Below are positions 25,429 through 34,161 of a DNA stretch of 43,104 nt, piece after piece. This DNA comes from Myxococcus vastator. GTDB lineage: Bacteria; Myxococcota; Myxococcia; Myxococcales; Myxococcaceae. The translations under genes were made by a program, and so were the position numbers. The stretch is from NCBI RefSeq assembly GCF_010894475.1, contig NZ_JAAIYB010000011.1:1-43104 (forward strand), read 5' to 3'. Position 1 is the first letter of the stretch; every line of letters begins with the position of its first letter. The notes under the pieces were generated by a model, which worked only from the letters and a program-made list of their open reading frames with translations, was not told where the DNA came from and made no database searches.

Positions 25429-25509
25429 GGGAGCCTCGTGCGCTGGGTGGCCGAGCTGGAACCTGCTCAGCCTCGCCCCGCATCAACACCCCCGCCTGTC
25501 ATCCCCTTG

Positions 25510-26940
25510 TCAGGAGGCGGCGGATTGCCGCAGCTCCGTCAGCCACTCCTCGAATGCGGGGTACCCATGGAGCGGCGCCAGGTCCTCGTCCGAGGCGGCA
25601 TAGGCCCCATCGGTGAAGCCCAGCTCCGTGGCGCGGTGAAGGAGCCGCATCGCGTCAGGCACGTTGCGCGCGCGGGCATGGGCGCAGGCCGCGTCATAGG
25701 CCAGCGTGGCGCTGGGCGCGTGCTTCAGCGCCGCCTCGCCCACGGCCGCGGCCTCCGAGTACGCGCCCCGGATGAAGAGCACCCGCTCCGCGCAGGAGAA
25801 CGCCGCCTCCGGGTCCAGGCCCGGCAGCTTCAGGGCCTCCGGCTCGCGGCCCATGCGGATGAGCGTGCCGGCGTACTCGTGCATCACCGTCCGGTCCGAC
25901 GAGGCCTGCCACGCCTGCTTCCACCACTCCACCGCGCGGGCGTCATCACCCACCAGGGAGAAGGACGCCGCCACCGCGTGCGGCTCCACGGGCAGGCCCT
26001 GCACCTGCGAGAAGTGGTCCAGCGCCTGGCGGCCCTGGCCCTCCTTCAGGGCGAGCCAGCCCATCAGGTGGTGCGCATGGCTGGCCAGCGGCGGCGTCAG
26101 GCCCTCGGTGGCCTCCAGCACGGACGCGCCCAGCCGGCGCGCCTCGTCCATGCGGCCCGCGTCGAGCGCGGCCCGGGCCTCGCGCAGCGTCTCCGCCAGA
26201 GGGCCTTCCAGTGTGGCCTCGCGCTGGGCCTGTCCGCCGCGCAGCGCCTCCGCCACCACGCGGAAGGACTGCATGCCGTACATGGCGAAGATGAGGGTGA
26301 GCAGCAGCCAGCCCGACTTCAGGCCGAACACCACGGCGCCCACGCACACCAGCAGGGCCAGGCCCTGCGCCAGCACGAAGCCGCGACGGGGACCGAACAC
26401 CCGCGTGGCCAGGGTGGTGGTGATGCGCCCGCCGTCCAGCGGGAGCACGGGCAGCATGTTGAGGACCGCCCAGAAGAAGTTGGCCAGCATGAAGGTGAAC
26501 AGGAAGAAGTCGAGCGCGGGCGAGCGGCCCTCGAGCAGGGCGTAGCCCACCCCGCTCGTCACCCCCAGCATCAACCCGAAGAAGGGGCCGGCCGCGGTGA
26601 TGAGCAGGTCCCGCTTCCACGGCAGGGGCCCTGGCGCGTCGGTGGGGAGCGTGTGGCCACCCATCCAGACGAGCGCGATGCTCGGCCGGTAGCCGAACAG
26701 GCGGCTGGCCAGCGCGTGCCCCAGCTCATGGATGAGCACGGACACGAAGACGATGAGCATCCACGACAGGATGTAGACGACCATCGCGCTGGCGTGGCCC
26801 AGGGTGGGGGCCCCATCCACCTGGCGGAACGGCCAGCCGTTCTGGGCCGCGGGGACGGAGCTCCAGGCCAGCATGCCGGACACGAGCAGGTGGCTGGGGT
26901 GGACTTCAACGGGAATGCTCCCGAGCCGAAAGCGGAACAT
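25510..26940 (-). CDS. Site-2-type M50 metalloprotease with C-terminal TPR region
   Basis: 476 residues. The zinc motif HELGH is at residues 71-75 inside a transmembrane helix (LIVFVSVLIHELGHALASRLFG), and the third ligand motif NMLPVLPLDGGR is near residue 165. About six hydrophobic helices occupy residues 10-220. These proteins cut transmembrane segments of substrates within the membrane, often to release sigma or regulatory factors. Residues about 230-470 are TPR-like helices (ALDAGRMDEARRLGASVLEAT, EGQGRQALDHFSQVQ, VPDAMRLLHRATELG), which probably bind the substrate or partners in the cytoplasm. It is upstream of the desaturase gene and divergent from dusB. Confidence 0.9.
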   Translation of the reverse strand: MFRFRLGSIPVEVHPSHLLVSGMLAWSSVPAAQNGWPFRQVDGAPTLGHASAMVVYILSWMLIVFVSVLIHELGHALASRLFGYRPSIALVWMGGHTLPTDAPGPLPWKRDLLITAAGPFFGLMLGVTSGVGYALLEGRSPALDFFLFTFMLANFFWAVLNMLPVLPLDGGRITTTLATRVFGPRRGFVLAQGLALLVCVGAVVFGLKSGWLLLTLIFAMYGMQSFRVVAEALRGGQAQREATLEGPLAETLREARAALDAGRMDEARRLGASVLEATEGLTPPLASHAHHLMGWLALKEGQGRQALDHFSQVQGLPVEPHAVAASFSLVGDDARAVEWWKQAWQASSDRTVMHEYAGTLIRMGREPEALKLPGLDPEAAFSCAERVLFIRGAYSEAAAVGEAALKHAPSATLAYDAACAHARARNVPDAMRLLHRATELGFTDGAYAASDEDLAPLHGYPAFEEWLTELRQSAAS

Positions 26941-27035
26941 GGGGACGGACCTTAACCGTTAGGACCCCCGAGCGCAGGCACTTGCGCACCGTCTCCTCCA
27001 TGTCCCTGGCGAATCCGCTAGGTTCCCCGCCCCTC

Positions 27036-28049
27036 ATGCCGCAGCTTGGTCCCTACACCCTGCCCAACCCGTACATCCTGGCCCCCATGGCCGGGGTGAG
27101 CGAGATGCCCTTCCGCGTGCTCGCCTTCCGCCTGGGCGCGGCGCTCTGCCCCACCGAGCTCGTCAGCTCGCGGGGCCTGATGCGCGCCAACCAGCGGACG
27201 TTGAAGTACCTGCGCTACGACGCCGAGGTGGAGCGGCCCTACTCGCTCCAAATCTACGGCGGAGAGCCGGACGCCATGGCCCGGGCCGCGGTGGTGGGGC
27301 GCGAGGCGGGCGCGCAAATCATCGACATCAACATGGGCTGTCCGGTGAAGAAGGTGGTGAAGAACGGGGCGGGCAGCGGCCTGCTCTGTGACGTGCCCCG
27401 CGCGGCGGACATCGTCCGGCGCATCCGCGAGGCCACCGGCCTGCCCGTCACCTGCAAGATTCGCTCGGGCTGGGACGCCCGCAGCCTCAACTACCTCCAG
27501 GTGGCCGGCGCGCTCCAGGAGGCGGGCTGCGCGGGGCTGGCCATCCACCCCCGCACGCGCGAGCAGGGCTATTCGGGGCAGGCGGACTGGGGCGTCATCG
27601 CCGACCTCAAGCGCCACTTCCCGGAGCTGCCCATCATCGGCAACGGGGACGTGAAGACGCCCGCGGACGCGGCGCGCATGCGGGAGACCACCGGCTGCGA
27701 CTTCGTGATGATTGGCCGCGCCGCGCTGGGCAACCCGTGGATCTTCCGCGAGCTGCTCGGGGGCCCGCCCGCCACGCCGCGTGAGCGCTGCGAGCTGGTG
27801 CTCACCCACTTCCGGGCGCACCTGGACTTCATGGGGGACCCGCTGGGCGCCGTGCGCTCCTTCCGCAAGCAGCTGGCGTGGTACGCCCACGGCCTGTACG
27901 GCGCCGCGGCCTTCCGCGCGGAGGTGAACGGCCTGGACGTGCCGTCAGCGGTGGAGGACTGCGTGCGCCGCTTCTTCACCGCGGCCCAGGTGGACGCCGC
28001 GGGCCCCGGTGAAGAGCAGGACGTGGACTACCGCGCGGCCCTGGGTTGA
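27036..28049 (+). CDS. dusB: tRNA-dihydrouridine synthase (DusB type)
   Basis: About 337 residues from the ATG giving MPQLGPYTL; in-frame ATGs at 26982 and 27000 would add residues without family similarity. The enzyme reduces uridines in the tRNA D-loop using FMN and NADPH. The FMN-binding start is LAPMAGVSEMPFR, the catalytic Cys102 is in NMGCPVKKVVKNGAGSGLL, CKIRSGW and HPRTREQGY bind tRNA/FMN, and GNGDV and GRAALGNPWIF bind the FMN phosphate. The length is normal. It is divergent from the M50 protease gene and convergent with the GH1 gene. Dus subfamilies are hard to tell apart; DusB is the best match by overall pattern. Confidence 0.92.
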   Translation: MPQLGPYTLPNPYILAPMAGVSEMPFRVLAFRLGAALCPTELVSSRGLMRANQRTLKYLRYDAEVERPYSLQIYGGEPDAMARAAVVGREAGAQIIDINMGCPVKKVVKNGAGSGLLCDVPRAADIVRRIREATGLPVTCKIRSGWDARSLNYLQVAGALQEAGCAGLAIHPRTREQGYSGQADWGVIADLKRHFPELPIIGNGDVKTPADAARMRETTGCDFVMIGRAALGNPWIFRELLGGPPATPRERCELVLTHFRAHLDFMGDPLGAVRSFRKQLAWYAHGLYGAAAFRAEVNGLDVPSAVEDCVRRFFTAAQVDAAGPGEEQDVDYRAALG

Positions 28050-28051
28050 GT

Positions 28052-28099
28052 GAGGGCACGGCGCCGCTCTCTATATATAAGGAGGGAGTCGGTGCCCTC
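28052..28099. other. Inverted repeat with AT-rich centre between convergent genes
   Basis: GAGGGCAC at 28052-28059 is repeated as GTGCCCTC at 28092-28099. The space between contains TATATATAA and GGAGGGAG, which are unusually AT- and purine-rich for this DNA. It lies between the convergent dusB and GH1 genes. It may be a bidirectional transcription stop, but it has no T tract, so this is uncertain. Confidence 0.35.
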
Positions 28100-28116
28100 C
28101 GTGGGCGGCGCGCCGC

Positions 28117-29424
28117 TCAAGCGCCCGAGGGGTGGAGCGCGTCCGGCGGCACCAGCTTCCGTCCGGTGGCCACGGCGCGGAAGTAGTCACACGCGGGCGT
28201 GGGGCTGCGGCGGAGCGTGTCGAAGTCGACATGGTAGAGGCCAAAGCGCGGGCCCCAGCCCTCCAGCCACTCGAAGTTGTCGAGCAGGCTCCAATAGAGG
28301 TAGCCGCGCACGTCCACGCCCTGCGCGCGCGCCGCCAGCACCTGGGCCAGGTGGGTGTGAAGGTAGTGGGGCCGGCGGGCGCCGCCGCGGTCGTCGATGC
28401 CGTTCTCCGTAATCCACACCGGCTTGCCGTAGCGCTTTACGTCGCGCAGCGTCTGGAGGAAGCCCTCCGGCCAGTCCTCCCAGCCGATGTCGGTGAGGCC
28501 CCGGCCCTGGACGTCCCGGTACTTGAACTCGATGAAGGGCGGGCGCGGCACGAAGCGCAGGTGCGCGCGGGTGTAGTAGTTCACCCCGATGAACTCCACG
28601 GAGTCCCGCGCGCCGGGGATGTCCGCGCGCGTGGAGGCCACGCCCGGCATGGTGACGCGCAGTTCGCCGGTGGACAGCGCCTCGTGGAACGCATGGTTGT
28701 AGGCCTGGGCCCCGAGCCTCACCAGCGCCCGGTCCAACGGGTGCCACCAGCGGTCCGGCGCGAAGGCGAGCATGTTCTGGGAGATGCCCAGCTCCACGCG
28801 GCCCAGCCGGGACAACAGCTCCTCCCGGGCGGCCACGTGCGAGCGCACCAGGTTCTCCATGGCCCGCATGGTGGTGGGGCCATCCGCGATGCCCGGAGGA
28901 ATGGCGCCCTGCAGATAGCCCCCCAACAGCAGCACCATGGGCTCGTTGAAGGAGATGACCAGCGCGTCCAGTCCCTCCAGGAGCGCCGCGCACCGCTTCG
29001 CGTACCGGCGGAAGGCGTCCACGCTGGCCGGCTGATGCCACGGCGTGTCCCGGTGGAACCAGGTGGGGTGCGTGAAGTGGTGGAGCGTCACCACCGGCCG
29101 CAGGCCGTGGGCCTTCATCTTCAGGAGCCGCTCCCGGTAGGCCTCCAGCGCCGCCTCGTCGAAGCGCCCGCGCTCCGGCTCGATGCGCGCCCACTCCAGG
29201 GAGATGCGGAACGCGGTGGCGCCCACCGCCCGCGCCAGGGCGTAGTCCTCCTCGTAGCGGTTCCAGTGGTCCACCGCGAGGCCGCAGCGCGCGTCCGGCT
29301 CCTTCAGCCGTCCGGCCCGCTCCCACTCGGACCAGTCGTTCTCGATGCCGCCCTCCACCTGGTACGCGGCGGTCGCGACGCCGAAGGTGAAGTCCGCGGG
29401 GAAGGTCTGCTCGGAGGCGCTCAT
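28117..29424 (-). CDS. Glycoside hydrolase family 1 (beta-glucosidase-like)
   Basis: 435 residues from the ATG giving MSASEQTFPA; the open frame to 29712 has no further similarity. GH1 enzymes hydrolyse beta-glycosides by a retaining mechanism. The N-terminal signature FTFGVATAAYQVEGG, the acid/base Glu161 in SFNEPM, and the nucleophile Glu near residue 335 in ITENGIDD are all present, with GVNYYTRAH and DNFEWLEGWGPRFGLYHVD completing the active site. No signal peptide is seen, so it is cytoplasmic and would act on imported or internal glycosides. It is convergent with dusB and has a 355-base upstream gap shared with the histone-like gene. Confidence 0.93.
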   Translation of the reverse strand: MSASEQTFPADFTFGVATAAYQVEGGIENDWSEWERAGRLKEPDARCGLAVDHWNRYEEDYALARAVGATAFRISLEWARIEPERGRFDEAALEAYRERLLKMKAHGLRPVVTLHHFTHPTWFHRDTPWHQPASVDAFRRYAKRCAALLEGLDALVISFNEPMVLLLGGYLQGAIPPGIADGPTTMRAMENLVRSHVAAREELLSRLGRVELGISQNMLAFAPDRWWHPLDRALVRLGAQAYNHAFHEALSTGELRVTMPGVASTRADIPGARDSVEFIGVNYYTRAHLRFVPRPPFIEFKYRDVQGRGLTDIGWEDWPEGFLQTLRDVKRYGKPVWITENGIDDRGGARRPHYLHTHLAQVLAARAQGVDVRGYLYWSLLDNFEWLEGWGPRFGLYHVDFDTLRRSPTPACDYFRAVATGRKLVPPDALHPSGA

Positions 29425-29779
29425 GTGGTGGCGCACCGTAGACGCCGCACCCCACGCGCGAAAAGCGCCGCGTGGCTCGCGCGCATGCGCCGCGGTGCGC
29501 GCCGACGCCGCGCCCGAAACGGGCCGGAACGTGTCCGGCGCCGGAAACTCGGCCTCGCGCGCGACACCTCGGATGCGCTCGCGAGTGTCCGCGAAGTGGC
29601 GTTCGGGACCTCCGGACGCGCTCGATGCCGAAAAATCGGCCTCGCACGCGATGCAATACATCACCATGCGTTGACACACTGGCATGTCGCCCGTACCATT
29701 CACTTCAAGCACTCACTCCCATCAAGAAGAGTGCAGGGCCTCGGTTGACTGGGGCCAACCACTGAACCGGAGGATTCTG
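29425..29779. other. Intergenic region between the GH1 gene and the H1-like gene
   Basis: This 355-base stretch has no credible gene. It holds an imperfect direct repeat of 24 bases (29541-29564 and 29628-29651, 21 of 24 identical, 87 bases apart) with the shared core TCGGCCTCGC, and the H1-like gene's promoter and ribosome binding site near its right end. A promoter for the GH1 gene should also lie here but I cannot identify it. Confidence 0.6.
29671..29699 (+). promoter_or_regulatory. Sigma-70-type promoter of the histone H1-like gene
   Basis: TTGACA at 29671-29676 is a perfect -35 box, followed by 17 bases and TACCAT at 29694-29699 as a -10 box. Transcription would start near 29706 and give a leader of about 75 bases, with CCGGAGG just before the ATG at 29780. 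A perfect -35 box is rare in this GC-rich DNA. Confidence 0.7.
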
Positions 29780-30028
29780 ATGGCCGCTAAGAAGAAGACC
29801 GCTGCGAAGTCCGCGACCAAGAAGGCTGCCAAGACCGCGAAGGCGTCGAAGTCGGCGAAGGCGGCGAAGTCGGCGAAGAAGACGACCGCTCGCAAGACGG
29901 CCGGCAAGACCGCGACCAAGAAGGCGGCTGCCAAGAAGACCACCCGCAAGGCGGCCAAGAAGGCCCCGGCTCGCAAGCGCACCACGAAGGCCAAGGCGGC
30001 GGCGGCCCCGGTCACCCCGGAGTCCTGA
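29780..30028 (+). CDS. Lys/Ala-rich histone H1-like protein
   Basis: 82 residues from an ATG preceded by GGAGG. Almost the whole chain is Lys, Ala, Thr and Ser in short repeats (AAKKKTAAKSATKKAAK, KSAKAAKSAKK, AAAKKTTRKAAKKAPARKR), ending in a short neutral tail (AAAAPVTPES). This is the composition of eukaryotic H1 tails and of bacterial H1-like proteins (Hc1/AlgP type), which bind DNA without sequence preference and may compact it. It has its own promoter and an intrinsic terminator, so it is a single-gene unit, probably well expressed. A role in chromosome packing is inferred from composition; no globular domain is present. Confidence 0.85.
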   Translation: MAAKKKTAAKSATKKAAKTAKASKSAKAAKSAKKTTARKTAGKTATKKAAAKKTTRKAAKKAPARKRTTKAKAAAAPVTPES

Positions 30029-30070
30029 GCAGTCCCGTCGTCATGAGCGGACGGTAGTTGACGTCCGGTG

Positions 30071-30107
30071 AACGGCTCGGCGAAACCCGCCGGGCCGTTT
30101 TCGTTTT
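30071..30107 (+). terminator. Intrinsic terminator after the H1-like gene
   Basis: AACGGCTCGGCG at 30071-30082 pairs with CGCCGGGCCGTT at 30088-30099 (one G-T pair, 5-base loop), followed by a T-rich stretch (TTCGTTTT). It lies 43 bases after the H1-like stop and 19 bases before the next gene. Confidence 0.8.
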
Positions 30108-30125
30108 CAGGACCCGGAGTGCCCC

Positions 30126-31583
30126 ATGTCGCTGCGTCCCGTGGAGCTGGAGCAGGTGGTGGCGGAGCTGGCGGAGCGCCTCACCGGCGCGGTGGCGCAG
30201 AAGGCCTGGTGTCCTCTTCCCAGGCTCGCCTACGTGGAGCTTCGCGTCCCGGGCAGATCCATCCTGTTGTGCCTGTGCGCGGAAGGTGACCTGGCCCGGG
30301 TGTCCGTGGCGGAGGAGCGCTTCCCCACGCCGGGCGAGCCCGCCCCCTTCCAGCGGTGGCTGCGCCAGGAATTGACAGGCTTCAAGCTCCAGGGCGCCCG
30401 CTTCATGGACGCCGAGCGCGTGGTGGCCTTCGACTTCGAGCGCGAGGACGTCCGCAGGCGGCTGATCCTGGAGGTGGGCGCGCCCGGGGGCCTGCTGCTG
30501 CTCAGCGACAACGGCCGCGTGCTGATGCTCTCCGGTGAGGGCTTCGCGCAGCGCCGGGGCCTGCATCCGGGCGCCGCGTGGACGCCGCCGGAGCCGCCGC
30601 CTCCCGAGGCCCGCGAGAAGGCCCGGAGCCAACCCTCGCGGCTCGCGCCCCAGGACGGGGATGCGCTGCCGTATTCCCAGGCCGCGGAGCGCCTGCTCGG
30701 AGCGCGCGACAAGGCCAGCCGCTCGGAGACCATCCGCCGCCGCCTGGCGCAGCCGTACCGCGCGCGCCTCAAGCGCGCCTCCCGCACGCTGGAGAAGGTG
30801 CGCGCCGAGGCGGCCCGCGGGCCGGACGCGGAGAAGCACCGCGAAGTGGGCGAGCTGCTGGCGCAGAACCTCTACCGCCTCAAGCGGGGCGCCACCGAGG
30901 CGGTGCTCACCGCCTATACAGAGGAGGGCGCGAAGGAGGTCCGGGTGACGCTGGACCCGAAGCGCACCCCGAAGGAGGAGGCGGACTGGCGCTTCCACCA
31001 GTACCGGCGGCTGCTGCGGGGCGTGGAGCAGGCGCGCCATCGCGAGGCGGAGCTGGCGCGCGAGGTGGCGCACGCGCAGGAGGCGCTCGCGCAGCTCGAG
31101 CGGATGGAGGACGCCGCGCTGCTGTCGCAGGCGGAGGTGCTGCAGCTCCCCAGTGGAGGCGAGAGCGCGCGGGAGGGCCGGCCCTTCAAGGAGTACGTGG
31201 GCCATGGCGGGGCGCGCATCTGGGTGGGGCGCGGCGCGGAGGACAACGACGCGCTCACCTTCAAGGTGGCCAGGCCCTGGCACCTGTGGCTCCACGCGCG
31301 CGGCGTGCCCGGCAGCCACGTGGTGCTGCCGCTGGAGAAGGGGCAGGAAGTGGCGCAGGAGGTGCTGCTGGACGCGGCGCACCTGGCGCTGCACCACTCC
31401 GGGGCCAAGGGCGAGCCGCGCGGCGAGGTGAGCTACGTGCCCGCGAAGTTCGTGCGCAAGGTGAAGGGCGGCGCGCCGGGGCAGGTGACCTTCACGCGCG
31501 AGAAGACCTTCGTGGTGCGCATGGAGCCCGAGCGCCTGGAGCGGCTCCTCAAGTCCCGGCACGCGGAGCCGCCCGCGCCGTGA
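30126..31583 (+). CDS. NFACT-family protein (RqcH/NEMF-like)
   Basis: 485 residues. NFACT proteins bind the large ribosomal subunit; RqcH adds Ala tails to stalled nascent chains for degradation, and others are reported as fibronectin-binding. The C-terminal NFACT-R domain is clear: VGRGAEDNDALTFKVARP followed by LWLHARGVPGSHVVLP, then the VSYVPAKFVRKVKGG segment. A central coiled-coil (about 220-370, rich in Arg/Glu/Ala) and an N-terminal NFACT-N-like part are present. The region where RqcH has its Asp-Arg pair reads EREDVRRRLILEV, so the pair may be missing. The gene is shorter than RqcH (about 570). It stands between the H1-like gene and the SprT-like gene on the same strand. Confidence 0.87.
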   Translation: MSLRPVELEQVVAELAERLTGAVAQKAWCPLPRLAYVELRVPGRSILLCLCAEGDLARVSVAEERFPTPGEPAPFQRWLRQELTGFKLQGARFMDAERVVAFDFEREDVRRRLILEVGAPGGLLLLSDNGRVLMLSGEGFAQRRGLHPGAAWTPPEPPPPEAREKARSQPSRLAPQDGDALPYSQAAERLLGARDKASRSETIRRRLAQPYRARLKRASRTLEKVRAEAARGPDAEKHREVGELLAQNLYRLKRGATEAVLTAYTEEGAKEVRVTLDPKRTPKEEADWRFHQYRRLLRGVEQARHREAELAREVAHAQEALAQLERMEDAALLSQAEVLQLPSGGESAREGRPFKEYVGHGGARIWVGRGAEDNDALTFKVARPWHLWLHARGVPGSHVVLPLEKGQEVAQEVLLDAAHLALHHSGAKGEPRGEVSYVPAKFVRKVKGGAPGQVTFTREKTFVVRMEPERLERLLKSRHAEPPAP

Positions 31584-31713
31584 GGCCCGCGTCGTACGCT
31601 CGCCTGCCGCTCCCTCCTGTAGTGGACGCTGCGTGTGAGCGCGGTTGACGGGCTGACGGTGAGGAGGCGGGCAGGGGACCGCCGCCCTTGAGTCCCCGGA
31701 AGTGCGGGGTACG

Positions 31714-32622
31714 ATGCGCAGCCGCGTGTCCCCCGAGCCATTTCGCCAGACGTCGCTCTTCCCTCGAGGCCTCTCCGCCGCCAGCCGCGCGGCGGAGGGA
31801 ACGGCTGTCGCCCGGCCCGAGGGGGGACCTGCCGCGTCCGGGGCGCCCGCGCCGCGTCCCGTCGCACCGCCCGTGCCGATGCCGCAGCGCAACCTCCTGC
31901 CCGACGAGGCGCCCCGCCTCGTCACGCGTCCGCCCACGCGGGAGGAGCTGTGGACCCGGGCGGAGTCGCTGGCGTGGCGGCTGAGCGCGGAGCTGGGCAT
32001 GCCGGTGCGCCTGTCGGTGACGGACAACCGCTCCACCATGGTGTCCTTCCGCCGGGGCTCCGCGGTGCTGGCGCTGCGGCTGCATCACATGTTCCTGGAC
32101 GCGCCGGAGCCGGTGGTGCGCGCGGTGGCGGACTACGCGGGCCGGGGACACCGCGCCGCGGGCGTCATCCTGGACGAGTACATCCGCGGTCAGCAGCCGC
32201 GCATCCGCCAGCTGCGCCGCGAATCCGACGCGGACCTCAACCCGCGCGGGCGCTGCTTCGACCTCCAGGCGCTTTACGACGCCACCAACCGCGATTTTTT
32301 CCAGGGCCTCATCCAGGCCCGGATTGGCTGGGGGCGCATGCCTCCGCGCCGCCGTCGCAAGTCCATCCGCCTGGGCGTCTACGACCACCAGACGCGTGAG
32401 ATTCGCATCCACCCGGCGCTGGACACCCCCGACGTGCCTTCCTACTTCGTGGAGTTCATCGTCTTCCACGAGATGCTCCACCAGCTCTTCCCGAGCACGG
32501 GCCGAAGCGGTCGTCGCGTGCACCACCCGCGCGCCTTTCGCGAGCGCGAGAGAACATTCCCGCATTACGCCGCCGCACTGCGTTGGGAGCGGGAGAACCT
32601 GGGCGTGCTGCTTCGCGGCTGA
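31714..32622 (+). CDS. SprT-like zinc metallopeptidase-fold protein
   Basis: About 302 residues from the ATG giving MRSRVSPEPF; a GTG four codons earlier is in frame, and the first 60 residues are Pro/Ala-rich and likely disordered. The conserved part is a SprT-type fold: LGVYDHQTREIRIHPALD, then HEMLHQL with the zinc motif HExxH at residues 252-256, then HHPRAFRERERTF with a likely third His ligand. SprT/Spartan-like proteins have a metal site of the zincin type; Spartan cuts DNA-protein crosslinks, but bacterial SprT function is unsettled. I see no signal peptide. It sits between the NFACT gene and pyk. Confidence 0.82.
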   Translation: MRSRVSPEPFRQTSLFPRGLSAASRAAEGTAVARPEGGPAASGAPAPRPVAPPVPMPQRNLLPDEAPRLVTRPPTREELWTRAESLAWRLSAELGMPVRLSVTDNRSTMVSFRRGSAVLALRLHHMFLDAPEPVVRAVADYAGRGHRAAGVILDEYIRGQQPRIRQLRRESDADLNPRGRCFDLQALYDATNRDFFQGLIQARIGWGRMPPRRRRKSIRLGVYDHQTREIRIHPALDTPDVPSYFVEFIVFHEMLHQLFPSTGRSGRRVHHPRAFRERERTFPHYAAALRWERENLGVLLRG

Positions 32623-32723
32623 GCGCAGCGCTGTTCGCTGGCTCATTTACCGTTTTACCGAGCGAAGCGGCCCATGCAGCGTGCTTGACGCTGCCGTAAG
32701 GGAAACCCATCCTCACGGGCTCT

Positions 32724-34157
32724 ATGCGAAGAGCGAAGATTGTCTGCACCCTCGGTCCCGCCAGCCAGAGCCAGGAGATGCTCGAAGCGCTCCTGGAGAA
32801 CGGCATGGACGTGGCTCGCCTCAACTTCTCCCACGGCAGCCACGAGCAGCACGCGGAGAACATCGCGAAGCTGCGCGCCGCGTCGCTGAAGGTCCGCAAG
32901 GCGGTGGGCATCCTCGGGGACCTGCAGGGCCCGAAGATTCGCACCGGCCGGTTCGTGAAGGGCAGCACGGAGCTGAAGGAGGGCGGCACCTTCCACATCA
33001 CCACGGATGAGACAGTCCCGGGCACGGACGAAATCGTGTCCACCACGTACCCGTTCCTGGCCGCGGACGTGAATCCGGGCGACCGCATCCTCCTGGATGA
33101 CGGCCTGCTGGAGCTGAAGGTCCTGGAGACGGACAAGCAGAAGCTCATCCGCACGCAGGTCATCCACGGCGGCACGCTGAAGAACAACAAGGGCATCAAC
33201 CTGCCCGGCGTGGCGGTGCGCGCGGAGGCGCTGACGCCGAAGGACCGCGAGGACCTCGTCTTCGGCATCAAGGCGGGCGTGGACTTCATCGCGCTGTCCT
33301 TCGTGCGCCAGCCGTCGGACATCGACACCGCGCGCCAGGCCATGGCGGAGGTGGGCCGCTCGGTGCCCATCATCGCCAAGCTGGAGAAGCCGGAGGCCAT
33401 TGCCCGGCTGGACGCCATCCTGGACAAGACGGACGGTGTCATGGTCGCGCGTGGCGACCTGGGCGTGGAGATTCCCCCCGAGGAGGTGCCGGCCGTCCAG
33501 AAGGACATCATCCGGCGCTCCAACCTGCGCGGCCTGCCCGTCATCGTGGCCACGCAGATGCTGAACTCCATGATTGACAACCCGCGCCCCACGCGCGCCG
33601 AGGCCAGCGACGTGGCCAACGCCGTGTTCGACGGCGCGGACGCGGTGATGCTGTCGGGCGAGACGGCCAGCGGGAAGTTCCCCATTGAGTCCGTGCAGAT
33701 GATGGAGCGCATCATCCTGGCGGCCGAGTCCTCCGCCCGCACCACGCATTCGCTGATGCGCGCGCTGGAGACGCCGCTGGGGCTGCCCGACCACTTCCCG
33801 GACGTGATTGCGCGCGTGGCGTGCGAGGCGGCCAAGGCGAGCAACGCCTCGCTGATTGCGGCCTTCACGCTGTCGGGGGTGACGGCGCGCCTGCTGTCGC
33901 ACTACCGGCCCACGGTGCCGATTGTCGCCTTCAGCCCCAACCAGGAGGTGCGCCGCCGGCTGGCGCTGCTGTGGGGCGTGGTGCCGCGCGTGCTGGAGCC
34001 CATCCAGGACACGGAGGCCATGGTGAAGCGCGTGGAGGAGGAGCTCCTGGCGCGGGGCCTGGGCCGCAAGGGCGACCGCATCGTCATCGTCTTCGGCGCG
34101 CCGGTGGGCCAGCCGGGGAAGATCAACAGCCTGCGCCTGCACACCATCCAGGGCTGA
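32724..34157 (+). CDS. pyk: Pyruvate kinase
   Basis: 477 residues, normal length. It makes pyruvate and ATP from phosphoenolpyruvate and ADP, the last step of glycolysis. The start MRRAKIVCTLGPAS, the ARLNFSHG loop, GDLQGPKIRTG, KLEKPEA (active-site Lys/Glu), VARGDLGVEI, and PTRAEASDVANAVFDGADAVML are all canonical, and the C-terminal allosteric domain follows. It is convergent with the HD-GYP gene 4 bases away. Near its start the sequence TTGACG (32685-32690) is a possible -35 box but no good -10 box follows at 17 bases, so the promoter is not assigned. Confidence 0.97.
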   Translation: MRRAKIVCTLGPASQSQEMLEALLENGMDVARLNFSHGSHEQHAENIAKLRAASLKVRKAVGILGDLQGPKIRTGRFVKGSTELKEGGTFHITTDETVPGTDEIVSTTYPFLAADVNPGDRILLDDGLLELKVLETDKQKLIRTQVIHGGTLKNNKGINLPGVAVRAEALTPKDREDLVFGIKAGVDFIALSFVRQPSDIDTARQAMAEVGRSVPIIAKLEKPEAIARLDAILDKTDGVMVARGDLGVEIPPEEVPAVQKDIIRRSNLRGLPVIVATQMLNSMIDNPRPTRAEASDVANAVFDGADAVMLSGETASGKFPIESVQMMERIILAAESSARTTHSLMRALETPLGLPDHFPDVIARVACEAAKASNASLIAAFTLSGVTARLLSHYRPTVPIVAFSPNQEVRRRLALLWGVVPRVLEPIQDTEAMVKRVEEELLARGLGRKGDRIVIVFGAPVGQPGKINSLRLHTIQG

Positions 34158-34161
34158 GCGG

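Noticed and set aside
24190-26955. 921-residue plus-strand open frame
   Set aside because: It is antisense to the desaturase and M50 protease genes and is mostly His/Arg/Gln-rich, as expected from the reverse of GC-rich codons. It has no family features.
28052-28099. Intrinsic terminator between dusB and the GH1 gene
   Set aside because: The stem is long enough but the loop is 32 bases and there is no T tract; reported only as an inverted repeat.
29780-30028. Repetitive AAGAAG/GCCAAG text as a possible tandem repeat or CRISPR
   Set aside because: It is the coding sequence of a Lys/Ala-rich protein; repeats are irregular and without spacers. No CRISPR array is seen anywhere in the window.
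32685-32712. Promoter of pyk (TTGACG at 32685)
   Set aside because: The hexamer at the right distance is CATCCT, which is a poor -10 box, so the promoter was not called.
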